A DNA stretch of 21,669 nucleotides from JAQVEM01 sp034660395 (GTDB taxonomy: Bacteria; Actinomycetota; Humimicrobiia; Humimicrobiales; Humimicrobiaceae), in contig JAYEJA010000025.1 of NCBI GenBank assembly GCA_034660395.1, positions 1 to 21,669 on the forward strand. The letters are read 5' to 3'. The notes under the pieces were generated by a model that did not search any database, was not told the origin of the DNA, and saw only the letters and a program-made list of their open reading frames with translations. Positions 6,871 to 14,906 of the stretch are shown here, piece after piece. Position 1 is the first letter of the stretch. The number at the start of each line of letters is the position of its first letter. Made by a program: the position numbers and the translations under genes.

Positions 6871-8589
6871 TTGAAATTATCTGAATTTTATATGCCAACC
6901 TTAAAAGAAGACCCCAGCGATACCGAAATACCAAGCCACGCGCTTTCCCTGAGAGCAGGTCTTATTAGGAAGATTGCATCGGGTGTGTATTCTTTTTTGC
7001 CAATGGGCCTTAAGGTGCTGAGGAAAATCGAAGAAATAATTAGAGAGGAAATGGATGACGCCGGTGCAATTGAACTGTTGCTGCCTGTTCTGCAGCCTTC
7101 AAATTTATGGGAAAAATCAGGAAGGTGGAATGAATACGGCCCGGTATTATTCAGGTTGGAAGATAGGAATGACAGGTATTTCTGTCTGGGCCCCACTCAT
7201 GAGGAGTTGATAACCTATCTGGCATATCTGGATATAAAATCGTATAAGGATTTACCTGTAAATTTATACCAGATACAGGTTAAGTTCAGGGATGAAATAA
7301 GGCCAAGGTATGGATTACTGAGAACCAGGGAATTCATAATGAAGGACGCCTACAGCTTTTCGGCAAATGATAGCGACCTGGATATTATCTACAGGAAAAT
7401 GCACGATGCCTACTGCAGGATACTTGGAAGGATCGGACTCAAATACAGGGTGGTTGCTGCTGATACGGGACTGATTGGAGGAGATATGTCGCATGAATTT
7501 ATAGTGCTGGCTGAAAATGGCGAAGAAAATATTGTTTTTTGTCCGGAATGCGGCTATTCCGAAAATTATGACATGGCGAAATCCAAATCATCAAATGTTG
7601 AAGACGGAGAAGGGAAAAAGGCGGATAAGGAAGAATCCGTAAAGGAAGTTCACACTCCTGGAATTACAGGCGTTGATGAGCTGGCGGAATTTTTGAAAGT
7701 TAAAAAGAAAAACATTATAAAAACAATAGTGCTAAATGATGATAAAGGGAAAATATATGCCTTTCTTGTAAGAGGCGATAGAGAGCTGAATTTAAAGAAA
7801 GCGGAAAATTATTTAAAGAAAAACCTGGAATTCCTCGAAAAAGGTAAAAAAGCTAAAAATCTTGTTATGGGTTATATAGGACCGAAGGGACTTGATAACG
7901 ATATAGAATTATATGCGGATAATTCCGTAAAGGGGTTGCGCAACTTTGTAACAGGCGCTAATAAAAAAGAATTACATTTGATAAATGTTAATTACCCCAG
8001 AGATTTTAAAGTAAAATCGTGGGGTGACTTTGCCTATCCTGCAAGGGGTGATACCTGTATAAAATGCGGAGAGAAGCTTGAATTTGAGAAGGGAATGGAA
8101 ATAGGCCATATATTTAAACTGGGCTGTAAATACAGCGAGAAAATGGATGCAAAATTCCTGGATGTAGATGGAAAGTTAAAGCCCCTGATTATGGGCTGCT
8201 ATGGAATAGGGGTTAGCAGAATTATTGCAGCAGCCATAGAACAGATGCATGATGATAAGGGAATAATATGGCCGGATGCAATAGTGCCTTATATGATTAA
8301 TGTTATTACCACGACTGAAAAGAACAAAAAACTCTCTGAAGCAGGGGATAAGATATATAAGAAGCTTAAGGAACTGGATATAGATGTTCTTTATGATGAT
8401 AGGAATATCAGCGCAGGGATAAAATTTAAAGATTCTGACTTAATAGGCATACCGATAAAATTTATAATAGGAAAGAAATTTATAGATAGGGGATTGATAG
8501 ATATAGAATACAGGAAAGATGAAGAAAAGGTAGAGATTCCTATAGATTCAATTCCCGAATTCATAAATAAATACCAATCTTTAAAATAA
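6871..8589 (+). CDS. proS: Prolyl-tRNA synthetase, bacterial type with editing domain
   Basis: 572 aa class II synthetase that charges tRNA-Pro. Motif 1 region LRAGLIRKIASGVYSFLP is at residues 27-44, GPTHEE at 107-112, and motif 2 RDEIRPRYGLLRTREFIMKD at 140-159. Motif 3 MGCYGIGVSR is at 441-450. Between motifs 2 and 3, from about residue 225 to 385, lies the INS (YbaK-like) domain that hydrolyses mischarged Ala-tRNA-Pro; it contains the ITGVDELAEFLKVKKKNIIK and FLVRGDRELNLKKAE segments. The anticodon-binding domain follows at about 470-572. The start is TTG at 6871, supported by AAAGGAG 7-13 nt upstream. It lies 15 nt after ispG. Confidence 0.97.
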   Translation: MKLSEFYMPTLKEDPSDTEIPSHALSLRAGLIRKIASGVYSFLPMGLKVLRKIEEIIREEMDDAGAIELLLPVLQPSNLWEKSGRWNEYGPVLFRLEDRNDRYFCLGPTHEELITYLAYLDIKSYKDLPVNLYQIQVKFRDEIRPRYGLLRTREFIMKDAYSFSANDSDLDIIYRKMHDAYCRILGRIGLKYRVVAADTGLIGGDMSHEFIVLAENGEENIVFCPECGYSENYDMAKSKSSNVEDGEGKKADKEESVKEVHTPGITGVDELAEFLKVKKKNIIKTIVLNDDKGKIYAFLVRGDRELNLKKAENYLKKNLEFLEKGKKAKNLVMGYIGPKGLDNDIELYADNSVKGLRNFVTGANKKELHLINVNYPRDFKVKSWGDFAYPARGDTCIKCGEKLEFEKGMEIGHIFKLGCKYSEKMDAKFLDVDGKLKPLIMGCYGIGVSRIIAAAIEQMHDDKGIIWPDAIVPYMINVITTTEKNKKLSEAGDKIYKKLKELDIDVLYDDRNISAGIKFKDSDLIGIPIKFIIGKKFIDRGLIDIEYRKDEEKVEIPIDSIPEFINKYQSLK

Positions 8590-8606
8590 CTTCAGGTAAT
8601 ATTAAT

Positions 8607-10772
8607 ATGGAAGCCAGTGATGACAGAATAAAGGGAGTTCTGGAAAAAATCATTTTTAACAGTCCTGAAACCGGATTTATTGTCGGAAAAGTAAGGACAG
8701 AAGAAGGTAATGTTGTAACTATAGTGGGGAATACCTTTGAACTTAAATGCGGGGAAAACCTGGAAGTAAAGGGAAAATGGGTTTTAAACAAGAATTATGG
8801 ACGGCAATTTGAAATAGAAGATATTAAGACTGAGGAACCTGCTACGATTAAAGGTATAAAAAGCTATCTTGGCTCAGGACTTATAAGGGGTGTTGGTCCG
8901 GTAATGGCAGAAAGAATTGTTTCCCATTTTAAACTTGAAACCTTAAAAATAATGGACAGACAGCCGGATAAATTAAAGGAGATAGAAGGCATCGGCAAAA
9001 AAAAGATAGCGCTTATTAAAAAGTCATGGAAGGAACACAGGGATATAAGAGATGTCATGATTTTTTTACAGTCGATTGGAATAAGCAGTAATCTTGCCAT
9101 GAAAATTTATAACAATTACGGTGGCAGCTCCATAAATATAATCAAATCTAATCCATATAAACTTTCAGAGGATATATTCGGAGTCGGTTTTAGAAGATCT
9201 GATAAAATTGCATTAAAAATTGGTATAAAAAAAGATTCAATTTTCAGAATAAAGGCAGGGATAATACATTTGCTAAATGAGGCAGAAAATGCAGGGCACT
9301 GCTATTATCCGTATCAGGAGCTGATGAGTATGATGGAGAACTTTCTGGAAACGGATATTGGGAAAATAAATGATGCTTTAAGGGAACTGGAGAGAGAAAA
9401 AAGTGTAACAATTATCAGGGACGGAGAAGAAAAAGTATATCTGGCCGGTATATATGAAGCTGAGAAATATGTCTGTAAAAAAATAATTAAGATTCTGGAC
9501 AGTCATAAAAGAGATGAGGTAAAAGAAGACAGGGAAAGTGATTTGACCGGCTTAATAAAAAAATTATCAGGGGAGATGAATATAAAACTTGATTATACGC
9601 AGGCAGAGGCTGTTAAGAGAGCTTTAACCGAAAAAATGCTTGTTATAACAGGAAGCCCCGGAACAGGAAAAAGCACTATACTGAAATTCATTATAAAGAT
9701 ATTTAGGAAGAAAAATAATACCGTTACCCTGGGAGCCCCAACGGGAAGAGCGTCAAAAAGGTTGTATGAAACAACCGGTATGGAAGCAAAAACCATTCAT
9801 AGACTATTAAATTATAATCCGAAATTAAATAAGTTTGCCAGGAATGAGAAAGAGCCCATTAAATCGGATATTTTAATTATAGACGAAGCATCGATGATAG
9901 ACATAAGACTTATGAAGAACCTTTTGTCTGCCATAAAAGATGGAACTAAGGTTATATTCGTGGGGGATATAGACCAGTTACCATCGGTTGGTCCGGGGAA
10001 TGTCTTAAGTGATATTATTGGTTCAGGAGTGGTACCTGTAATTGAGCTTCAAAAGATATACAGGCAGGAAAGCGAAAGCCTGATAATATATAATGCTCAT
10101 AAAGTAAGAGATGGACAGTTTCCTTTTATAGGCAAGCCAAAAAATAATGATTTTTTCTTTATTGAAAGAAATGAGCCCGAAGAAGTGGTAAAGATTATCC
10201 TGGATTTATTGGTCAGAAGAATACCCGGCAGTTTCAATTATAATCCTCTTTATGATATCCAGGTTATTGTTCCCACCAATAAGGGAATTGTCGGTGTAAA
10301 TAATCTTAATTCAAGAATTCAAAATATTTTAAACCCGGGCGGACGAAAAGTTTTCAGGGATTCTGTGGAGTACAGACAGAATGATAAAATCATACAACTA
10401 AAGAATAATTATGAGAAAGATATTTATAACGGAGATATAGGGATTATTAATGATATAAATAACGAAACCGAAGAAGTAATTGTAGATTTTGACGGTAAGA
10501 AAGTTGTCTATAGCTTATTTGAGCTTGACGAGATAAGCCTGTCCTATGCAATATCAATCCATAAGTCCCAGGGTTCCGAGTTTAAGTGCGTTATAATACC
10601 TCTTCTTACTTCTCATTATATGCTGCTGCAGAGAAATCTGCTGTATACGGCAATTACCAGAGCCAGGGAGCTGGCTGTAGTTGTCGGCAGCAAGAAGGCA
10701 ATAGGTATGGCAGTAAATAGGAATATCGTTGAAAACCGTTATACAAACTTGAAGTATCTATTTGGAGATTAG
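8607..10772 (+). CDS. recD2: RecD2-type (RecD/TraA family) SF1B DNA helicase
   Basis: 721 aa 5'-3' helicase of the RecD2 class, which works without RecBC in repair and replication-fork processing. It has an N-terminal OB-like part (residues 8-75), then helix-hairpin-helix segments (SYLGSGLIRGVGPVMAERI, 86-104; LKEIEGIGKKKIALI, 123-137; a further one near 155-205). The helicase core has the Walker A GSPGTGKST (349-357), DEASM (426-430), VGDIDQLPSVGPGN (452-465), the YAISIHKSQGSEF motif (647-659) and motif VI YTAITRAR (680-687). All look intact. It starts 17 nt after proS and stands where Firmicutes place polC. A roughly 240-nt leader separates it from nusA, so it probably ends the upstream transcript. 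Confidence 0.93.
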   Translation: MEASDDRIKGVLEKIIFNSPETGFIVGKVRTEEGNVVTIVGNTFELKCGENLEVKGKWVLNKNYGRQFEIEDIKTEEPATIKGIKSYLGSGLIRGVGPVMAERIVSHFKLETLKIMDRQPDKLKEIEGIGKKKIALIKKSWKEHRDIRDVMIFLQSIGISSNLAMKIYNNYGGSSINIIKSNPYKLSEDIFGVGFRRSDKIALKIGIKKDSIFRIKAGIIHLLNEAENAGHCYYPYQELMSMMENFLETDIGKINDALRELEREKSVTIIRDGEEKVYLAGIYEAEKYVCKKIIKILDSHKRDEVKEDRESDLTGLIKKLSGEMNIKLDYTQAEAVKRALTEKMLVITGSPGTGKSTILKFIIKIFRKKNNTVTLGAPTGRASKRLYETTGMEAKTIHRLLNYNPKLNKFARNEKEPIKSDILIIDEASMIDIRLMKNLLSAIKDGTKVIFVGDIDQLPSVGPGNVLSDIIGSGVVPVIELQKIYRQESESLIIYNAHKVRDGQFPFIGKPKNNDFFFIERNEPEEVVKIILDLLVRRIPGSFNYNPLYDIQVIVPTNKGIVGVNNLNSRIQNILNPGGRKVFRDSVEYRQNDKIIQLKNNYEKDIYNGDIGIINDINNETEEVIVDFDGKKVVYSLFELDEISLSYAISIHKSQGSEFKCVIIPLLTSHYMLLQRNLLYTAITRARELAVVVGSKKAIGMAVNRNIVENRYTNLKYLFGD

Positions 10773-10891
10773 TAATGTCCGGATATTTATCCCCAAAATA
10801 AGCCATATTTTTTATATATTTTAACTGTTTTTTTTATTTCTTTTCTTAACCTTAGCCTTCCGAACAATATTTTTTATTGTGTAATGGTCAA

Positions 10892-10919
10892 TTGTATTTT
10901 TTCTAAATTGTGATATACT
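10892..10919 (+). promoter_or_regulatory. Predicted extended -10 promoter for the nusA operon
   Basis: TTGTAT (10892-10897), 16-nt spacer, TATACT (10914-10919), with an extended -10 TG at 10911-10912. Transcription would start near 10926, about 85 nt before the nusA start codon and 25 nt before a terminator hairpin. It is the clearest promoter in the window. The preceding 10773-10891 is T-rich non-coding DNA with nothing else I can recognise. Confidence 0.65.
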
Positions 10920-10948
10920 CTTATAGAAATTTTATGTTAGCGGACGAG

Positions 10949-10978
10949 AAAAATAGTGGGTTCGGCCCACTATTTTTT
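10949..10978 (+). terminator. UUCG-loop intrinsic terminator/attenuator in the nusA leader
   Basis: A perfect 10-bp stem, AAATAGTGGG (10951-10960) with CCCACTATTT (10966-10975), closes over the loop TTCGG and runs straight into six Ts (10973-10978). It has all marks of a Rho-independent terminator. It lies between the predicted promoter and nusA, so it would attenuate nusA as well as stop read-through from recD2. A similar hairpin precedes rimP-nusA in Bacillus-type genomes, where NusA-dependent termination autoregulates the operon. Confidence 0.85.
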
Positions 10979-11010
10979 AATTTAAATTCTGTTATAAACA
11001 GGTGACGAAA

Positions 11011-12066
11011 TTGAATAAAAAATTAATGACAGCATTAGTTGAATTAGAAAAGGAAAAAGGAATAAAACTTGATACCCTGATAGAAGCACTTAAGGTTGCT
11101 TTTGTATCTGCCTATAAAAAAAATTACAGGGTTGATTATGACTGCAGGGTTGATATAGATAAAAAAACCGGAGAGATAAAAGTGTTTAAAATCCTGGAGA
11201 AAGATGAGGGAGAAGGTGAATCAGGGGAAGGCGATAGCGGAAATGACGAGGTAGAGGTTACTCCTGATAATTTCGGAAGGATTGCCGCGCAGACTGCTAA
11301 ACAGGTTATAAGGCAGAGAATAAAAGAGGCGGAACGCGAAGTTATGTATGAGGATTTTAAGGATAGAGTAGGAGATATGGTAACCGGAATTATACAGCAG
11401 AGTGATGCCAGATTTACTCTCGTAGACCTGGGCAAGGTTGAAGCGCTGCTACCGCCATATGAGCAGGTTCCTGGAGAGAGATACAGGCATGGGGAAAGAA
11501 TAAAATGTTATATTTCCGATGTTAGAAAAACGACAAAAGGGCCCCAGGTAATAGTATCGCGTACCCATACAGGTTTAATAAGGAGACTGTTTGAACTAGA
11601 AGTACCTGAGATTTATGAAGATATTGTAGAGATAAAGAGTATTGCAAGAGAAGCCGGCTATAGAACGAAGATTGCAGTAGATTCCAATGAGGAAAATGTA
11701 GACCCGGTGGGAGCGTGTGTGGGACCAAAAGGTTCAAGAGTCAGGATGGTTGTTGATGAGCTGGGCGGAGAAAAAATAGATATAGTAGAATTCAGTGATA
11801 ATATCGTATCTTTTATAAAGAATGCTTTAAGCCCTGCAAGAGTCCTCAAGGTGCTTACGGATGAAGAGAATAATTTTGCGCTTGTCGTAGTTTCAAGCGA
11901 CCAGCTTTCACTGGCAATAGGAAGAGAAGGCCAGAATGCAAGGCTGGCTGCAAAATTGACCGGCTGGAAGATTGATGTAAAAAGCCAGAAGCAATTTGAG
12001 GATGAACTTGATGAGGCCAGGAAAGAAAGATTAAAGAGTAAAGAGGAAGATACGGAAACCGCTTAG
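11011..12066 (+). CDS. nusA: Transcription termination/antitermination factor NusA
   Basis: 351 aa RNA-polymerase-binding factor that promotes pausing, termination and antitermination. It has the N-terminal RNAP-binding domain (1-125), S1 domain (about 126-190; DMVTGIIQQSDARFTLVDLG), KH1 (about 200-268; VGPKGSRVRMV) and KH2 (about 275-345; IGREGQNARLAAKLTGW). It lacks the C-terminal acidic repeats of E. coli, as in Bacillus. I chose TTG at 11011 because AGGTGA lies 5 nt upstream and the family begins MNKxLxxAL; a GTG at 11002 is in frame but falls inside that RBS. The N-terminal domain holds a short Gly/Glu/Ser-rich insert (about residues 63-80). rimP, usually just upstream, is absent. An attenuator-like terminator precedes the gene. 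Confidence 0.97.
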   Translation: MNKKLMTALVELEKEKGIKLDTLIEALKVAFVSAYKKNYRVDYDCRVDIDKKTGEIKVFKILEKDEGEGESGEGDSGNDEVEVTPDNFGRIAAQTAKQVIRQRIKEAEREVMYEDFKDRVGDMVTGIIQQSDARFTLVDLGKVEALLPPYEQVPGERYRHGERIKCYISDVRKTTKGPQVIVSRTHTGLIRRLFELEVPEIYEDIVEIKSIAREAGYRTKIAVDSNEENVDPVGACVGPKGSRVRMVVDELGGEKIDIVEFSDNIVSFIKNALSPARVLKVLTDEENNFALVVVSSDQLSLAIGREGQNARLAAKLTGWKIDVKSQKQFEDELDEARKERLKSKEEDTETA

Positions 12067-12162
12067 GTAATTTTAGTAAAATAAATTTATTTTTGTGACA
12101 GTTTGATATATATTGATATATCCACTATTTAAAAATTGAAAAAGATTAGTTCAAGAGTGATT

Positions 12163-14511
12163 ATGAGCGCTAAAAAGAAAGAGAAAAAAGAGAAAGAAGA
12201 AAAAAAAGATAAAAAAACTGGTGCAAAAAAAGCAGAGGTAAAAAAGCCGGTAAAGAAAACCAGAAAAGCCGGAACAGGCAGTAGCAAAAAAGACGAAAAG
12301 GTTTCGGGTAAAAGGCCCAGTGCCGGAAAAAAAAAGGATACCGGCGGTAAGAAAGTAAAATCCGCATCTAAAAAAACAGTTAAGAAAAAAACTGGCGCAA
12401 AGGCTGAAAGTAAGGCCAGGACAGCTAAGGGTAAAAGTAAGACCGTCAAAAAAGCTGCTCCTAAAAAAAGCGTTGTAAAGAAAGCATCCGCAAAAGCTGT
12501 TAAAGGTAAAAAAGAAAAGGATGTTAAAGAGAAAGCCGGGCCAGAAGCTTCACCGGGAGTTGAGAAAAAACAGAAAAAAAAAGCGGAATGGGAGAAAGAA
12601 AAGAAGCAGAGTGTAAAAAGCGTAATTGACAGAGAGCTTGATAAAGAAGAAAAAGAAGGAGGCCTGAGGTTAAGGCCTGTCAGGAAGAAAAAAGTATCAC
12701 CGAAGAAGTCAGGTGCGAAGGGGACATCAAAAGATAAGACCAAAGTTCTGGAAAAGGAAGTAAAGAAAAGACCGGAAATAAAAAAAGTAATTGAAGTGCA
12801 TGAAAGCATAACTATAAAAAAGCTGTCAGAAAAAATTAATGTTTATTCATCCGAAATATTAAAATTTCTGCTTGATATGGGCGAGGTTGTCAATATTAAT
12901 CAATCGCTTGGCAGGGATTTGATTGAATATCTCTCACATGAATATAACTTTAAATACAGGATTATAGGTTTTGAAGATAAACTGAATGAAGTCTATAAAG
13001 ATTCTGAAGAAGAGCTGGAACAAAAACCCCCTATTGTTACCGTTATGGGGCATGTAGATCACGGCAAGACAACATTACTTGATGTTATAAGGAAAACCAG
13101 TGTGGTGGTAAGCGAGCAGGGAGGTATAACCCAGAAAATAGGTGCTTACCAGATTAGTTATAAAGGAAGAAAAATCACTTTTATCGATACACCTGGCCAT
13201 GAAGCATTCACTTCGATAAGAGCAAGGGGGGCAAAGGTCACAGATATCGCAGCAATTATAATAGCTGCTGATGACGGAATTATGCCGCAGACGGTAGAAG
13301 CAATAAACCACGCCAGGGATGCAAATGTCCCAATTATAATAGTAATAAATAAAATAGACCTGGAAAAAGCAAATCCCGATAAGGTAAAGAAAGGTCTTAC
13401 TGAATATAACCTGGTCCCTGAAGAGTGGGGCGGAGATACCGTTTGTATAGAGATTTCAGCGAAGAATAAACTAAACCTGGATGAATTTTTGGAGATGATT
13501 TTACTGATTACAGATTTAAATGAGATAAAAGGTAATCCCGATGCACAGGGAACCGGAGCAATAATAGAGTCAAGGCTGGATAAGGGACTTGGTCCTGTGG
13601 GTACGGTTATAGTGGAAAGAGGTAAATTAAAGGTTGGAGATTCTTTTATTGCAGGCGGCTCTATTGGAAAGATAAGATTATTAAGGGATGAAAATATGAA
13701 TAGCCTTAAGGAGGCAGTCCTGTCGCAGCCGGTCGAAGTTACCGGATTTTCAATTGTACCGAAGGCAGGGGATAAATTATTTGTGGTCAGAGAAGAGAAG
13801 GTGGCCAAGGAGCTTTTGCGGAAGAAAAATTATGATAAGAAAATGGCAAAAATTGCTGGTTCGAGAAGAAGCTTAACATTGGAGAAATTGTCCGAGTTAT
13901 CAAAAGAAAGTGAAATAAAAAAATTAAAGATAGTCCTTAAAGCGGATTCTGAAGGTTCTCTTGATGCAGTAGAAAAGTCACTGGGGAAAATAAAAGATGA
14001 GAAGGTAAAAATTAAAGTGATACACAGGGCAATTGGTGAAATAACAGATAACGACACAATGCTTGCAGCGGCTTCAGGGGCAATCGTAATAGGTTTTGGG
14101 GTCATGTCAAATAAGAGCGCCGAAGTATTGTGCAAGAAAGAAAATGTAGAAGTAAGAACTTATAACATAATATATAAGCTTATTGATGATATTACCCTTG
14201 CATTCAAAGGTTTGCTAAAACCGGAGATAAAGAAAGTCAAAAAAGGCAAAGCGGAAGTAAGGGAAATTTTTAAATTGCCCAAAGTCGGCATTATTGCAGG
14301 TTCCTACATTGTTGAAGGAGAAGTTGAAAGAGGTAATCTGGTAAGTGTTATAAGAGACAAGAAAGTTATCTATGAAGGTAAGGTGTCAACTCTTCACCGT
14401 TTTAAAGAGGATGTTAAAAAGGTAGCTACAGGATATGAGTGCGGTATAAGGCTGGATAGTTTTCAGGATTTCAATGATGGTGACGTAATGGAATTTTTTG
14501 AATTGAAGTAG
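12163..14511 (+). CDS. infB: Translation initiation factor IF-2 with long Lys-rich N-terminus
   Basis: GTPase that brings fMet-tRNA to the ribosome. From ATG 12163 it is 782 aa. The first 200 or so residues are low-complexity and Lys/Ala-rich (segments such as KKAAPKKSVVKKASAKA), like histone H1 tails. An IF2-N module follows (ITIKKLSEKINVYSSEILKF, near 12811-12870). The GTPase domain starts near 13030: G1 GHVDHGKTT (from 13048), GGITQKIGA, G3 DTPGHEAF (from 13186), G4 NKID (from 13348) and G5 SAK (from 13456). Domains II-IV follow and end with GYECGIRLDSFQDFNDGDV. A TTG at 12136 is in frame but has no visible RBS, unlike the other TTG starts here, so I prefer the ATG; the choice is uncertain. 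ylxR and the L7Ae-like gene normally found before infB are missing. Confidence 0.95.
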   Translation: MSAKKKEKKEKEEKKDKKTGAKKAEVKKPVKKTRKAGTGSSKKDEKVSGKRPSAGKKKDTGGKKVKSASKKTVKKKTGAKAESKARTAKGKSKTVKKAAPKKSVVKKASAKAVKGKKEKDVKEKAGPEASPGVEKKQKKKAEWEKEKKQSVKSVIDRELDKEEKEGGLRLRPVRKKKVSPKKSGAKGTSKDKTKVLEKEVKKRPEIKKVIEVHESITIKKLSEKINVYSSEILKFLLDMGEVVNINQSLGRDLIEYLSHEYNFKYRIIGFEDKLNEVYKDSEEELEQKPPIVTVMGHVDHGKTTLLDVIRKTSVVVSEQGGITQKIGAYQISYKGRKITFIDTPGHEAFTSIRARGAKVTDIAAIIIAADDGIMPQTVEAINHARDANVPIIIVINKIDLEKANPDKVKKGLTEYNLVPEEWGGDTVCIEISAKNKLNLDEFLEMILLITDLNEIKGNPDAQGTGAIIESRLDKGLGPVGTVIVERGKLKVGDSFIAGGSIGKIRLLRDENMNSLKEAVLSQPVEVTGFSIVPKAGDKLFVVREEKVAKELLRKKNYDKKMAKIAGSRRSLTLEKLSELSKESEIKKLKIVLKADSEGSLDAVEKSLGKIKDEKVKIKVIHRAIGEITDNDTMLAAASGAIVIGFGVMSNKSAEVLCKKENVEVRTYNIIYKLIDDITLAFKGLLKPEIKKVKKGKAEVREIFKLPKVGIIAGSYIVEGEVERGNLVSVIRDKKVIYEGKVSTLHRFKEDVKKVATGYECGIRLDSFQDFNDGDVMEFFELK

Positions 14512-14545
14512 AACATGTCCGGTAGAGTAAATTGGTGGTGGTCTG

Positions 14546-14893
14546 GTGGACAGAATAAGAAAATCGGAAATAGACTTAAAAAGGGAAATAAGTTTTATTA
14601 TAAATGCAAAAACGAAGGACCCGAGAATAGGATTTGTAACGGTGACCGGTACAAAACTATCTACTGATTATAAGTGGCTGGATGTGTTTGTAAGCATCAT
14701 GGGTAGTGAAGATGATATAAAAAAGAGTCTTGAGGGTCTGGAGTGCAGCAGGGGTTTTATTAAAAAAAATTTGCAGGACAGAATGAAATTAAGGAATATA
14801 CCCAATATAAGGTTTCAATATGATAAGTCAATCAGAAACGGTATTAAAATATCTAAAATACTGGAAAAACTTAAGAAAAATAAGCAGAAGTAA
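14546..14893 (+). CDS. rbfA: Ribosome-binding factor A
   Basis: 115 aa single-KH-domain protein that binds the pre-30S subunit and helps mature the 16S rRNA 5' end. The typical opening RIRKSEIDLKREISFII is followed by KDPRIGFVTVTGTKLSTDYK (about residues 24-43), DVFVSIMGSEDD and LRNIPNIRFQYDKSIRNG, close to the family pattern. The GTG start is preceded by GGTGGTGG. It follows infB after 34 nt and precedes nrnA by 13 nt, the conserved infB-rbfA order. Length is near the usual 110-130 aa. Confidence 0.93.
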   Translation: MDRIRKSEIDLKREISFIINAKTKDPRIGFVTVTGTKLSTDYKWLDVFVSIMGSEDDIKKSLEGLECSRGFIKKNLQDRMKLRNIPNIRFQYDKSIRNGIKISKILEKLKKNKQK

Positions 14894-14906
14894 GTGAGAA
14901 GTATAA

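Noticed and set aside
10864..10880. Inverted repeat ACAATA/TATTGT after recD2 as a terminator
   Set aside because: Six weak pairs, loop of Ts and no U-tract after the stem; the strong hairpin at 10949-10978 is the likely stop.
12129..12809. Long open frame on the - strand (226 codons), Phe/Leu/Ser-rich
   Set aside because: It is the complement of the AAA/AAG-rich Lys tract of infB, which yields TTT/CTT codons and few stops; no family resemblance and no RBS.
13158..13808. Open frame on the - strand (216 codons) inside infB
   Set aside because: Shadow of the conserved IF2 GTPase coding sequence; low-complexity Ser/Ile/Phe composition and no recognisable domain.
14515..14667. Small + strand frame starting ATGTCCGG, with a Trp-Trp-Trp run
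   Set aside because: It overlaps rbfA in another frame, has no RBS, and its sequence is explained by GGTGGTGG near the rbfA start. The similar ATGTCCGG after recD2 (10775) stops after 8 codons; the likeness looks accidental.
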